From NCBI GenBank assembly GCA_016801885.1, contig CM028902.1:23341580-23405579 (forward strand): a DNA stretch of 64,000 nucleotides, read 5' to 3'. Shown in pieces: positions 10,757 through 22,200 of this stretch. This DNA is from Toxotes chatareus. Taxonomy: Eukaryota; Chordata; Actinopteri; Toxotidae. Under the pieces are notes generated by a model. It was not told the origin of the DNA and ran no database searches. It saw only the letters and a list, made by a program, of their open reading frames with translations. Made by a program: the position numbers and the translations under genes. The stretch's first letter is position 1; each line of letters opens with the position of its first letter.

Positions 10757-13700
10757 CCACCCCTCTCCAGCCTCTGCATTGGTGTGAATAGGATGTCGAC
10801 AGGTTGAATTTATTGACCCTGCAGGAACCAAAGTGCGCCATTTACTCCACATCGTTGCCTGCTAACAAAACTAAAAAGATTAGTACGTGCTTCATCTGAA
10901 AGGCAGTGCATTTGTACTGTTTTAAATTCGCAGTGGAATAATAAAGTTAGGCTGATGTGTTGAAGTTTCTGCTTCTAGAAAAAGTCTTGGTAAACACGAC
11001 AGATTTGATTCTAAAGTGGCATTTAACTGCAGAGAGGAGAGAGCAGTGTGCGCTAAAGACAATATTGTTTGGTTTGCAGCAGACTGAGGTAAGTGAATGA
11101 TGACTGTACAGTAGGTGGAAGTCATAAAAGTTGATTGAATTTGGTGCAGGCTTGTGTTAGCAGTGCCTCAAATCTGCCTGCATTTGCTCAATGCTGCTGG
11201 CTACACCTGAAAGACTGAGGCTGTAATGCACGAGGGAATAACAGTAAAGTAATGTGGTTTGGTGCTCTCATGAAAAAAAAATAAGACCCAGTAGGGCACT
11301 ATGTTAAATGCCTGTATTCTATCCGGACTGTCATATTTGTAATTGCAGTTTTGTTAAGGTTTATTTATAAATAACAATAAACCTCCGAAGACTTAAAAAG
11401 TATTTGTTTTTCAAAAGGCCTGATTGGGTCGGACCATAACTAGACCATCAGCTGAGCGATGAACATCTAACACAGTTTTTTGTTGAATCCCACTTAAAAC
11501 CTCTGCAATAACAACACTGTCAATGTCCCAGTTTTGTATGGTCCTCTTACATAATTCCTCCAGAGGATCCAGAACTTCTCTTATCATTTCCTTGCTGGAT
11601 GTGTTTTCACATTCGGTTTTAAAGCTATAAAACTTATTGTTGTTGTTTTTTTGTTTTTGTTTTTCTCACTACTGCCTCTCCTTCAGCACAGCCACTGAAG
11701 CCGAGCCAGTCTTCCCTTTGGGAGCGGGTTAGTTTCTCAGCTCGGGGTTTATAAATAGATTTACAAGGAGCCAGTATGACGAGTATGGGCGAACAAGATA
11801 GTAGAGTTAAAGTGAAACTAAAATTAAAATGAAATTGTTACCAGTTATTATCACTGTTTTCACTTGTGTGCTGTGCTGAGGTTACAGGACTAACTGTTGC
11901 AGTGATGTTTTTTTTTATTTTATGGTCTGGGCAATTGGCATAGATGGACCCACAAAAGAGAGACAACTGAAATTAGCCCCCCCCCCTTACCTATTTCAGC
12001 ACATCTGAGTTAAGTAAATGTTTCATGAAGAGAAAGACAGTTATGCACTAATACTATGCGTACTTGTTAAAAAGGAGAAAAATGTCATCAAGATATATAG
12101 TTAATTCAGTAAGGATGCCTTTTAGCACTCAGGATATCAATGGATCATTCAGATCAGTATAAATATTAACGATTATGTCGTTGTAATCTACATTTCCTCA
12201 CATAAAAAAAGAAGAGGATTCAAATTTGAGTTTGACTTTAAGAGTAGAGGCAGTAAGTGAGGTCTGAATCATCCCTTTGAAGGAACTGATCCTAATATGT
12301 TTTTTATGATTCATACAGCCGTTGATCAATACTGGTGACTCACTGATTTCAGAGATGTTGAGCTTTCTGGCTTGTAAAACGTGCTCCGTGATTCTCGATC
12401 TTTCTGTTTTGGCATGCCTCTTCTTGCTCCTTGGAGTCCCCCAAATCTCCCTCTCAGCCCCAGCCTCCCTTCCTCCTCCACCCACCCTTCCCCCCTGGCA
12501 TTTCCAACAGCTAAACAATGGAGGTTGGCACTGCAAGTGAGCCACTGGAAAAGCAGCGTTGTTATTACATGTTTTACATGCTGATATATTTTCTCTGCTG
12601 GACATTCCTGTTGGATCTCTGCTCTCATTAGCTAGCTTCCCCATGTCTACTTGGAAATAAGACTACAGTTTTATTAATGTAAATTACAGTCTGTGTTTTT
12701 GCACCTTTTTCTGGTCACTGTTATTAGTGGCTGATAAAAGTCAGTTAATGCAGCTTGGAATGCCTCATTCTGGCTTTTCTAAGATCTGCAAGGGCCAGAT
12801 CCTTCTCTTTTATGTTGACAGAGCCAATAACTAAAATAGTGTCACTCAATCATAGAACAGTCTTTTAGCTATTAATTGTTAAGCTTCATATTTCTCTGTC
12901 TTTTCTGGCCATTTCCACAGGATAATATTAATCTCTGTCTCATACCTAATATTACCTTCTGTCTGCTCTATGTAGTTTTATTGCATGAAGTCTCCTCTTA
13001 TAATTCTGTAAATGTTATTACTGCCTTTGCACCTGCAATGCACCATCACCAGTACAGTAGATCTTGTCTCTTGTATTTTTATACCCGCTGCTAGATGGGG
13101 CCTGGATTGTTTTGGAACTTCCCTCCCAAGGCTGGCTGCACGGTTCCACAGAGCCTCCTGCAGACCATGTACGTAGGATCGTGAAGCCACTGTACCTCCT
13201 TACATAACGTACCATACCGTGCCACACAGGTCTCCTCTTTATCCAGCCTGTGTGGATTTATTTATGGCATTTTCCGTCCATCCGTTCCATTCTGTCAATC
13301 AGTCAGTCCAGTGTTCCACATATTCATTCTGCAGCAGTGGCCAAATGTCCACAAATCCAATGAAAATTCATCATGTAGTTTTAAATATGCCTAGGACAGG
13401 AGTAGTCCATCTGTCATCTGACAAATATCTATCTAAAAACCATTTTTAAACCATAACAGATACTGGGAATTAGGCTGGGAGCGAAGCAAGAACCTGAAAC
13501 TGATAATTCCCTGAACAACATTTGGCGGCAACCTGTTCCAGGTGACACACTGCGCCAACTGTTCCAGCATGAGTGGTTTGCTCATTCTTCAGATTTTTAA
13601 AGAAATGAATATCAGAATCAGCAGCTAATGGTCTTTGAAAGATCTCCATACTTCTGTACCGTGTTGACGATTTAGGCATCTCCATCTCATCATATGTGCA

Positions 13701-13930
13701 CCCTGGTGAGCTTATATTGGTAATGGCAGTGTCAATAAAGGAAAATGCACGTGAACCTATGACATAAGAGAAAAGCCAGTGGTTCTTTAGACTCTAGGTA
13801 ATGATAGACCCCATACACCATTGCTAGATTAGCTTCTGAGTTATATGCTAAATGTTCTCCCAGGTCAACAACACTGATTTGTTTAGGGTTGTAGTTTTAC
13901 AGATGAGCTTATTGTTGGACTTGATGCTAG
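10331..13930. other. Probable first intron of ndrg4, repeats only
   Basis: No coding exon recognised. It holds the CA microsatellite at 10671-10775 and AT-rich unique sequence. Open frames near 12200-12640 on both strands overlap a purine/pyrimidine-biased stretch and match nothing I know. Confidence 0.4.
10671..10775. repeat. (CA)n microsatellite, imperfect
   Basis: CA-rich tract with a pure core of about 28 units from 10710 and degenerate CA/CCA sequence on its 5' side. Confidence 0.9.
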
Positions 13931-13936
13931 TGTTAA

Positions 13937-14240
13937 CACTGGGGTGCAGGCAAGGAATTGTAACAAATGATTCTTTATTAACAAGCTGAGGATGTTTGTG
14001 AGGCTGGATGAGGAGAAACGAGAGGAAAGATTGAGGTTGGGAGCCCGAATCTGAGGCTCGAGATTGTGGTAGGGGGCAGAGCAGGGCAAGGCAGGGGCAT
14101 AGGTAGAGGGAAATCAGGCAGAGGGAATCCAGAGCATCTGAGAGAGCTGAGCATGGTTCTCTGGTGCAGCTTCCTGCTCCAGGGACAGAGGCAGGAGGTC
14201 AGGGAATGTGTGTAGCTGAGTCTGCAATCTGGCAGTGTGT
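13937..14240 (-). repeat. LTR copy (3' relative to the element)
   Basis: It shares ordered blocks with 15590-15800: CTTATTAACAA(G/A)CTGA, GTTTGTGAG, AGGCAGAG, GTCA(G/A)G...GGAATGT and GCTGAGTCT. Divergence is substantial, implying an old insertion. Confidence 0.55.
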
Positions 14241-14784
14241 TGGAGTTGAAGCCTGATAATTAAATCAGAGGTGCTGGGAAATTATTTGTATACCTGCACA
14301 CGCGATCTCATGTAAATTGGCTGGTCACCAACCACCCTGGTGAGAAGAGGGAGATGGGCATAGAGGACTGGATGAGTTATGCTTAATTTGAGAGACAAAA
14401 AGGTGGGGTGGATGTGAAGTGAGACAGAGAGCTTAAGAAGGACAATGGGTTAATGGTGGACTCGATGTCAGAGGGTTCATCAAAATGGAGGACAACTTCC
14501 TGGACTCCACTGTGAGAGGAAGATCTTTGGAATCAAGCCTTTCCTTTTGGCCAGGGTTGTAACTGGGAGCTGGAATGCGACAGTGCTTTGCCTGCCTTTG
14601 GATTCTGGTGGGGGAGTGGAGAAGAGTGGTCCTTTCTTGTCTCCAAACCTAAAACAGCAGCGCATCCACGCTTGGATATAAGGGGCGGGTCAGTTTGTGT
14701 TCCTGTGCAGGTAGTAAAGGGGGTTGGTAACAAAGCAAGCAGAGAAAAGGCTTACAAAGGAAGGAGTTGGGCAAGGTGTTACAG

Positions 14785-14855
14785 AATAGAATAATCTTTA
14801 TTGTCGTAACATGTACAAAGAAATTAAAGTGCCATCCAATTAGTGCATCAGTGGA
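14785..14855. mobile_element. LINE 3'-tail fragment
   Basis: AATAATCTTTATTGTCGTAA followed by ACATGTACAAAGAAATTAAAG is the common teleost LINE tail pattern (CTTTATTGTC...GTACAATGAAATT). It is probably nested within the gypsy remnant. Confidence 0.55.
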
Positions 14856-15224
14856 GTTCAGCGGTGTCCCTACCTGAGGGAGTTTTCTTTCCTGTTTTGA
14901 GAAACAGTGAATAAAGGTTATTATGACAGTTTTACTGTTTGAAGAGGGGATATCAGGGACAAAGTCCAAAGCAATGGGAGGACAGGAACAACAATGGGCA
15001 GGGGATGATGAAAGCCAGAGCTGAGCTTAGTAGATGACTTATTTGAGTCCACACCCAACAGGTGGAGATGCAGGGTTGAGTGTCTGCCTCCATGGTTGGC
15101 CACCAGAGCCTCTGATGTTGGAAGGCAAGAGTTTGGTTGGCAGACAGAATAGGGTGACCTGGAGACTGTTAGAGGGACCATTACCCAGGTTGGCCTGTTG
15201 GTTCTCTTTAAGGTTGGTGTGTGC

Positions 15225-15603
15225 TTAACATTTAGGTATTGTAGAACCAAGTCCAGTGCCATACTGTTCAGGGGGCAGGAACAAAGGGCTCATGGAGGGG
15301 AGGTGAGGAATTTGGAGCCGGAACAGGTACAGCTGGGGTGGACCTGGAGGAGCTGTCTGGACTGTAGTTGGTTGGGTAGGTTTAACTGTAAGAGAAGTTA
15401 CTGAGTTAGTAAGGAGGCCAATCTGGTGGCGCATGGCCAGAGATGGTTTTTAAAACTTGTTCATGCTGCCCCAAGAGTGTGCCTTGACTGGTGATGACAT
15501 TATGAATAAGGGAAAAGCTGGAGACCTTTTCAGAGTTTAAATCTAACTCTGCTGGGTTCATCCTTGGCCAGAACCCAACTGCAGAACACAGAAGCAGGGG
15601 CAA
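15225..15603 (-). pseudogene. Ty3/gypsy gag remnant
   Basis: Minus-strand frames contain MNPAELDL, then TSQGTLLGQHEQVL, then after a frame interruption PPGPP...LFLPPEQYGTGLG. This order (Met-x-Pro-Ala start, GxxLGQHEQxL, a proline-rich linker, PPxRYSGDPG) is that of gag in fish gypsy elements. Stops and frameshifts break the frame, and nothing downstream in gag is recognisable. It is a dead copy. Confidence 0.5.
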
Positions 15604-15800
15604 GAAGGGGCAAGGGATTGGAAAGAAGAATTACTTATTAACAAACTGAAGTTGTTTGTGAGAATGGGGTAGTAGAGTCCTTAAAGTAGGATGGGAGCAG
15701 AGACTGGGTGAGGTGGAGTCTAGAGCAGCATTCAGGCAGAGCAGGAGAGGGACAGTGGCAGGAGTCAGGTCAAGGAATGTTTAAAGCTGAGTCTACGATC
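15590..15800 (-). repeat. LTR copy (5' relative to the element)
   Basis: Partner of 13937-14240; the shared blocks are given there. The sequence just inside it toward 15560 on the minus strand runs TTGGGTTCTGGCCAAGG and leads into the gag start. Confidence 0.5.
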
Positions 15801-18800
15801 TATGACCAATTACTATGTTGATCCATGTGGGCTTTTTGGTGAAATGTTAACTTGAACCCCAGTGACCAGTCACACCAGTACATTGGACTGAAGTCTTGTA
15901 ACTTTCAAGTATGTTTTCTGATCCATTTCTAAACCTCAAAAAGACTTGATACATCTTGATTGAGTGATTTTAGGTAAGTTTGACCATCCCTGGTTAATCT
16001 TACTTTACTCAGTAAGAAATGGAGCACAACACCATGACCTGTCATCACATACGCACACACAGTCATTTTTTCTTAATGTGAGTGTTTATCTACTGTCACC
16101 CATCAGCTTTGAAATGCCAGCCTGAGTGCTGGTTGTCTTGTGTGTCTGATTCACTGTGGAAGGAACTGCATGTTCCACATCTCTGCATTCGTACTTTCAA
16201 TCATTATGGAGCTTCAGTGTGTTTGCAGTTTAGTTCATCTTCAGCTTAGCAACTGCAATGAAGAGGCGTAGAACTGTGATAAATAGTTACCTTGATAAAT
16301 ATTCCTGGGAGAAAGTGAATGCACCTTGGCACTGAGCAAAATATCAGAAAGACATTTGAAATGTTGCTTTAATTATTGGCTCATTTGTACTGAACAAAAA
16401 TAGAAGCGTGCCATGTCAGGATCATAATCCATCAAGCTAAAAATAATGTGTGGTGTATTTCCATATCACCTCCTCAAATTCCCCTCAGCTCCACAGGCTG
16501 AGTGTCTGTGGGGTAACAACAACCAGGAGGAAACTAAGGAGGGTTCTGATGTTAACAATAGCCATTGTATCAACATAATCATTTTAATTCAAAAACATTT
16601 TAGAAATACATAAGGTGTGAAGAACGGAAATATCCAGCCGTGCAGGTAGTTTTGCTTTAATGTTCACGTTTTCCAGATATCTGCTTCTAAGATTTCTTCC
16701 TCTTCCCACAGCACAATGGAGGCGAAAGGAATTACATCTGTGCTGCCTATGATACTAAAAAATGAAATTAAAGCATTCAAGAGTGATGTGTCTTTCCGGA
16801 GCAGCGTCCCTTTTCTGTAAACTCACTTAAGACATCTCAAACTAGGGGATAGGGAATCACAAAAAATGTAGAAGTGCAGTAGGAATGAGGACTTAAACAC
16901 AATTTGTTCAAATTAATTCGACCCCAACCAACCTTGTGAACACTTTGAATTTGAGCCGATTGTTAGAGATTAAAATTTTTCCTTCCATGTTCAACAGTTG
17001 TCTGAATTTAGAATAAAAAGTGACACCCCTACTCTGTACATGAACCGAAGGTAACTCCTATACCTACAGACCACTGAGCTGTTAGGTTAAAAAAAAATAA
17101 AGCATGTCTTTCTGTAATTTTGGTTAATTGATGCTTTCATTTTTTGTCTTTATAACACCTACCTCTTTATTTATTATAGGCTATTTCCAACAGATTTTTT
17201 TTTCTCAGGCTCTGTTCCAAAATTCTCTTTCTGTAGACTGTTAACCCCTTTATCCCTCTACATGCTATGGCTTTACACCTCCAAAGCAATCACTGCTGTT
17301 GGAGTTCTTGGTTATGGCCTTTTTTTTTTTTTTCATTGGACACTGTAATAAAACCATGTGTCTCCGTGGTTTGCTCAGCAAACCATTCATCCCCTCGGTG
17401 TGCTCCACTGAGCTTTGCTCCTCGACATCTGGTTCTCGGGTTGGGTCAGGAAGGAGTCCAGCAAACACTCCCCTCTCCCTTCAGTCTACTGCTGGTAACC
17501 ACACACTGTCTGCCCGTCTGCCTTAGCTGGCATCTGCCCTGCAGCACTGTGGGGAGTCTATAGAACCACAACCACTAGAATGGACTGTGCCATTCAGGAG
17601 AGGTAGGCACGACCTTTTCAGCTTGGACATTAAACAAGTTAATAACAAGGCGGCGATGGAACTCAGTGACTGTCATGAATCACTGCTGAGACAGTGACAG
17701 AAGATGCACAAATAATGTACTCTATCTCCAAACGTGTGTGGGGCACCACAACATTACATCCAAGTGTGAACAGTGAGCATGTCATTCCCAAACCATGGCC
17801 ATTGTTACTGAAACAGCCTCTTCTTTTCTTGGAAGGCTTCCTTCCTGGTTTTGGAGCCTAGCTGCAGGGACTGCATACCATTCAGCCACAAGAGCATTAG
17901 TGAGGTCTAACTAATTTCAGTGTCCGTTACACGTCTCCAGCTGATGCTCGGCACAGTGCAGGGTCACCTTAGGCATGGAAAGCCGTGTCATGAAGCTCCT
18001 GACAAACAGTTCCTGTGCTGACATTTTTCTCCCTAATGAGTGAAGATGAGGATTTTCTATGCTCTACGTGCTGTGGTTTACTGCTTAGCAGCTGAGTGGT
18101 TGTTGCTCATAGACGTTTCCACTTCACAGTTATATGCACTAAGAGTCGACTAAGGCAAGCTTATAATGATCTGGCCTCCTATGATAAATGATAATGTCAT
18201 ATTTAAAATAGCTCATGTTTTATTCTTTTTTTAACTTCCCATTCTTCTCCTCCTGTTGTCATACTGATTTCCAAATAGGCCCATATGTTGGTGATAACAT
18301 GTTTCCATTGATCAGGTTAGCCATGACATTTTTTTACTGCCTTTACTTTCACACAAAAATCCAATTTCACACTGAGCTGATTTAATTTAAAAACAAAAAA
18401 AAAGTAGAAGGGTCCACAAACACAATGATGTCCTTGTGGATGGGATTCAAAGTACGGGAGGACCTGAGAGTTAAACAGAAAACCAGTGGGTAATTGTGGC
18501 TTTAATTATTACTGGGGTGGGGGTGAAAAATTACCCATTTAGGTTCTCCAAATGGGTTTCAAATTCCTCACCACCAAAGATAATGTTAAAACATCTCCAT
18601 CTTCCTTCAGCACCGTATTTACCCTCCTCCATTTTATCTGAGAGTACCAGATTCCCAAAATGTTTCCAGTAGTTAGTTTACTACCTTTTGCTAAAAATTC
18701 CACCACTTAATTCAGTTCTCACCACTCAATTCAGACACATTCATAGTATAGAAACTAAGAATGTCTGCAGATGCACATAGTTCATAGTTTTGGATTCACA

Positions 18801-19120
18801 CATATCTGTGTAAACACTGCAAACCCACTGAAAGGTCAGTGTACAACAACATGGAGAGTGTTGTTGTCCCAGTGTTGAGTGTTTAAACAGTGAATGATAA
18901 ATATAAAAACTCTACAAACTTTCCCCTTAAAACTTTAGTTAACTAGGTAGAGATTTGCATGAAAAACAAGGATGCAGTCCTGTTTCATCTGCTCCCCAGG
19001 TGACCGCAGGCGCTGCCTTTACACAGAAATGAAAACAGCTAAATCGACAAATTTTTCAAAGCAGTCTGCAGGGCTTTGATATTAAACACCCAAAATATGC
19101 TTCGGTTCATGTATATGGGG
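15800..19120. other. Probable intron sequence
   Basis: No gene recognised. The only exon-like item is the short frame at 16712-16820 (listed separately). A pyrimidine-rich run near 17200-17340 yields chance frames. Confidence 0.4.
16712..16820 (+). other. Exon-like segment with a 34-codon ORF
   Basis: A strong acceptor (GATTTCTTCCTCTTCCCACAG, ending at 16711) is followed by ACAATGG, a good Kozak start at 16716. The open frame has 34 codons (MEAKGITSVLPMILKNEI...) and stops at 16818-16820. A second frame from the same acceptor reads HNGGERNYICAAYDTKK and then stops. No downstream donor is needed if it is a terminal exon, but no polyA signal follows closely. It may be chance; I recognise no family. 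Confidence 0.15.
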
Positions 19121-19285
19121 ATTAAAAAAATATTCAGACTCCTTCATGATGTTGTCGATTTAATGTTAAAGAGATCAAACTGCCTATCAATGTACACTCA
19201 ATAATCCATTAAGACAAAGTGAAATAAAATAAAAATAAAACATGAAAGGATCTGAGCACTTTCTGAAGCCACTGTAGCTTTTTGT
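19115..19285. mobile_element. Tc1-like terminal fragment
   Basis: ATATTCAGACTCCTTCATGA, then TCAATGTACACTCAATAATC, AAGACAAAGTGAAA and finally ACTTTCTGAAGCCACTGTA follow the order of a common fish Tc1 end (TATTCAGACCCCTT...CTACACTCAATACCCCATAATGACAAAG...CTTTCCGAAGGCACTGTA). Only terminal and subterminal sequence remains; there is no transposase. Confidence 0.65.
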
Positions 19286-19289
19286 CCTT

Positions 19290-22200
19290 GGGCTGTGGAG
19301 CCTGTTTAAATATACTTTTACAGCTTCATGATGAAATATTCAGTTTAATGTTAGGTCACGATTTTACACAGTGGTGAAAATAACAGCTGTGGGTAGCGAC
19401 AATTGTTGCCTCAGCTTTTTATTTTGCTTGTACACAGGATTGTGCAGCTTCTCAACATTAATAAAAGTTGTCTTATCGGACTTTACAGAGCCACCTCTTG
19501 TTCAGAGCCCCACTGGAGAGGAATTAAAGTGACAAGTGACTATATGCAAACCCAGACATGGGGACCTTCACTTTAATCACTGCTCACACCTCAGGCAGTG
19601 CCAGCTCCTCATCCACCCTGTGTGCCCCTTCAAAGCTGGGAGCGTATTTCAGGATATACATCACAGCACAATTAAGCTGAGTTATGCATCATTTATTTTC
19701 TTGGCATGCAGGCTATAGTCAGTGTCCCTCTTTTAGATTATTATAAAATACTTATACATGTGGCTGAATATTTTTCCAACATCCAAATCTATCACAGTTC
19801 TAAATGTATGCAAAATTCTATATATGATATAATTTAAATTGTAATCATCTGAGTATTCAGTGCAATGGTCTTTGCTCCACTCCACAAAACTTGAGTTTTT
19901 GATGCTCCAGGTTCACTGCATCTGTGAGGACCAGTAGCTCATGGTGGCTAATGCTGCTAATGTTAACAAGCTTTAGGATAGATAACAGATGAGACAGAGT
20001 CAGACTTCATGATCCTTTCCTATTTGTCTTACTGTTACCCAAAATTTTACTATTTACCATGAGCCCATAAATGTCAGTTGTGTCCACAGTTACAAGTAAC
20101 ATAGGTTCACTTCAAAACCATTAATTCTCATTTTATGGTCTCAACAGCAGAAATAACCAGATTAATATTACAGACATGATTTTATTCCATGTCTCCTGTT
20201 CCCCTGTTAATGCTAGCTCAATATTCCCCCCATGCTGCCTGTGTGAAAAACTAACAGCAGTGTTTTATAACTCCATGGTGGAATCAGTCGTGACTTTTTC
20301 TATTCTTACTAACAGAGCTCATTTGCAAGAGTGGGATTTTAAAGACTCAAGTCATCTGAAGCAAACTGGCAGATATTTAAGGAACCAAAGTCTAGCAAGT
20401 GTAAAAAAATCCTTCATGCTGTAAAAGGTTAAATGCTCACAGTAACAGCTGATGGGTGACAATGGCCATTTTGTTTTGACCATTGGTGACTGGGTTATAG
20501 CAAATTAATTTAATGCTGTCCTTTTTTGTATCCAATTTTCTGCTAATTTATACTGTTCCAAGTTTCACCATTTATATTAATTCGAGAGAGGCTGCTTCTG
20601 ACAACCTTTCTCTTAATATGGGATTTTAAATTGGTCTCAAATTGAATTCCAGGTAGCATTAAAGAGGTTGTTAAAGCTCTTAAATTTGTCCTTTAGAAAC
20701 CTGCCAATATTCTGAGTAAATGAACAAATAAGACTGGAGATTACAAAGGCTCAGTGCTTCGTCCTCTGCACACATCTTTAGTGCTCCACACTAATAGCCT
20801 TACCCCTGCACAGTGGCTGGTGAAGTCCAGCTCTCAGCAGGAACTCAGACCCCCCCAAGGAGCACTGCCCTCTCACGCCCTGACTCTGGTGCCATAACTG
20901 GGAGCTGAGGCAAATATAGAGCTCTGAGAGAGTGTGTTGTTAAAAGTGTGAGCTCACCACTGTGTGACCGGACACTCTCTGAGTCCCCTTCTTTGGTGCT
21001 TTCTTGTGTTTTACCTGAATCAGCTTGCTTCCTGTTGTGAAGACCAGAAGTATGAATGCAAAAATACCATGGCTTCAGTCCAAAATGAGGCTGCGTTCCT
21101 CAACTGCTGAGGCTGTAAAGCTGGTTTTTTTTTTGGTTTTTTTTGGCTGCAGTGTTTTGGAGGCACAAAGCTTTCATCTGACAGCGCTGACAAGGGAGCT
21201 TTTTATGCCAGAAGAGAAAGAGCTGCTGATGGTTTCAATCTGGAGTTGATAGCTGGTATTTAATATTTAATTTCCCACTCCGACACTGATATCTCTGATA
21301 TAAATATTTAAAAATAAAAAAGTTTCATTTCATATGGTGGAAACAGCTGACTTAATTTCCTGTGATTTAAAAACATTTGTAAGCTGGGCCGTGATTTTGC
21401 ATGAAAAAAAAAAACAGCAAAAGAACACGCGTGTCAGCAGGAACAGTGTTCCATTCTGTGTGTGCACACCGGCATGTGTCAGACAAACAGGTCAACAGGT
21501 TTGCTGGTAATGGGAGGGGTGATGTGATGTACAGGAGTGATTGTCTGGATATGTCAGTCAGGATTAGCATCTCCACTCTGCTTGACTGGAGGAAGCCCCC
21601 CAGGGGTCACATCACACCACCAACTGAATGACATTGAGTCAACAGGAAGGAAACAAGGGCGGAGATAGATGAAGACATAGACTTCTGTCATTTAGCTGTA
21701 TAGGTTTTCTAATAATGGTCATTCATTTTATTTATGTTATTATGCATTTCATGATTTATATATACTGTTTATGTTGCCCACTGCCAGTATAATGGATATG
21801 ATGCTGGTAGATTCTTGCGTATACTTTTTACTCACAGTAATTATACACCTGTATACTTATTACTGGCTGTTATCAGTCAGCTGGTAAGCAAACAGCCATG
21901 AAGCAGCTGATGCAGATCCACTGATACAAAGACGCAATTTTCTTGTAATTTTCTTGCAAAACAATCAACAATAAAATAAACAATAAGGATATCAAATATA
22001 TATTTATCAGCATCTAAAATTCTCCGTCTGCTGTCTCTCTGCTTCTGTCCCAGATTCCAAACACTGATTCAGTAAATGTGCGTTAGATCAGCTGCATCCC
22101 CTCCACATGGCAATGCAAGTGATTTCTGGTCTGACAGGACGCGTCTCTCTGAGCCTCTTTACTGCTCCTGAAATCACTTAAAGTGCCCTGTCACTGGATG

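Larger units (their letters stand above)
13937..15800 (-). mobile_element. Internally deleted Ty3/gypsy-type LTR retrotransposon
   Basis: Two related segments (about 13937-14240 and 15590-15800) flank a ~1.35-kb interior. On the minus strand each contains a TTAATAA(A/G) polyadenylation-like signal followed by a Cys/Leu-rich CTTGCCC end, as in fish gypsy LTRs. Just inside the right-hand LTR a gag-like start occurs (separate entry). No protease, reverse transcriptase or integrase is recognisable, so the copy is an internally deleted, non-autonomous remnant. It lies antisense to ndrg4 in its presumed first intron. Boundaries are approximate and no target-site duplication was established. Confidence 0.55.
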
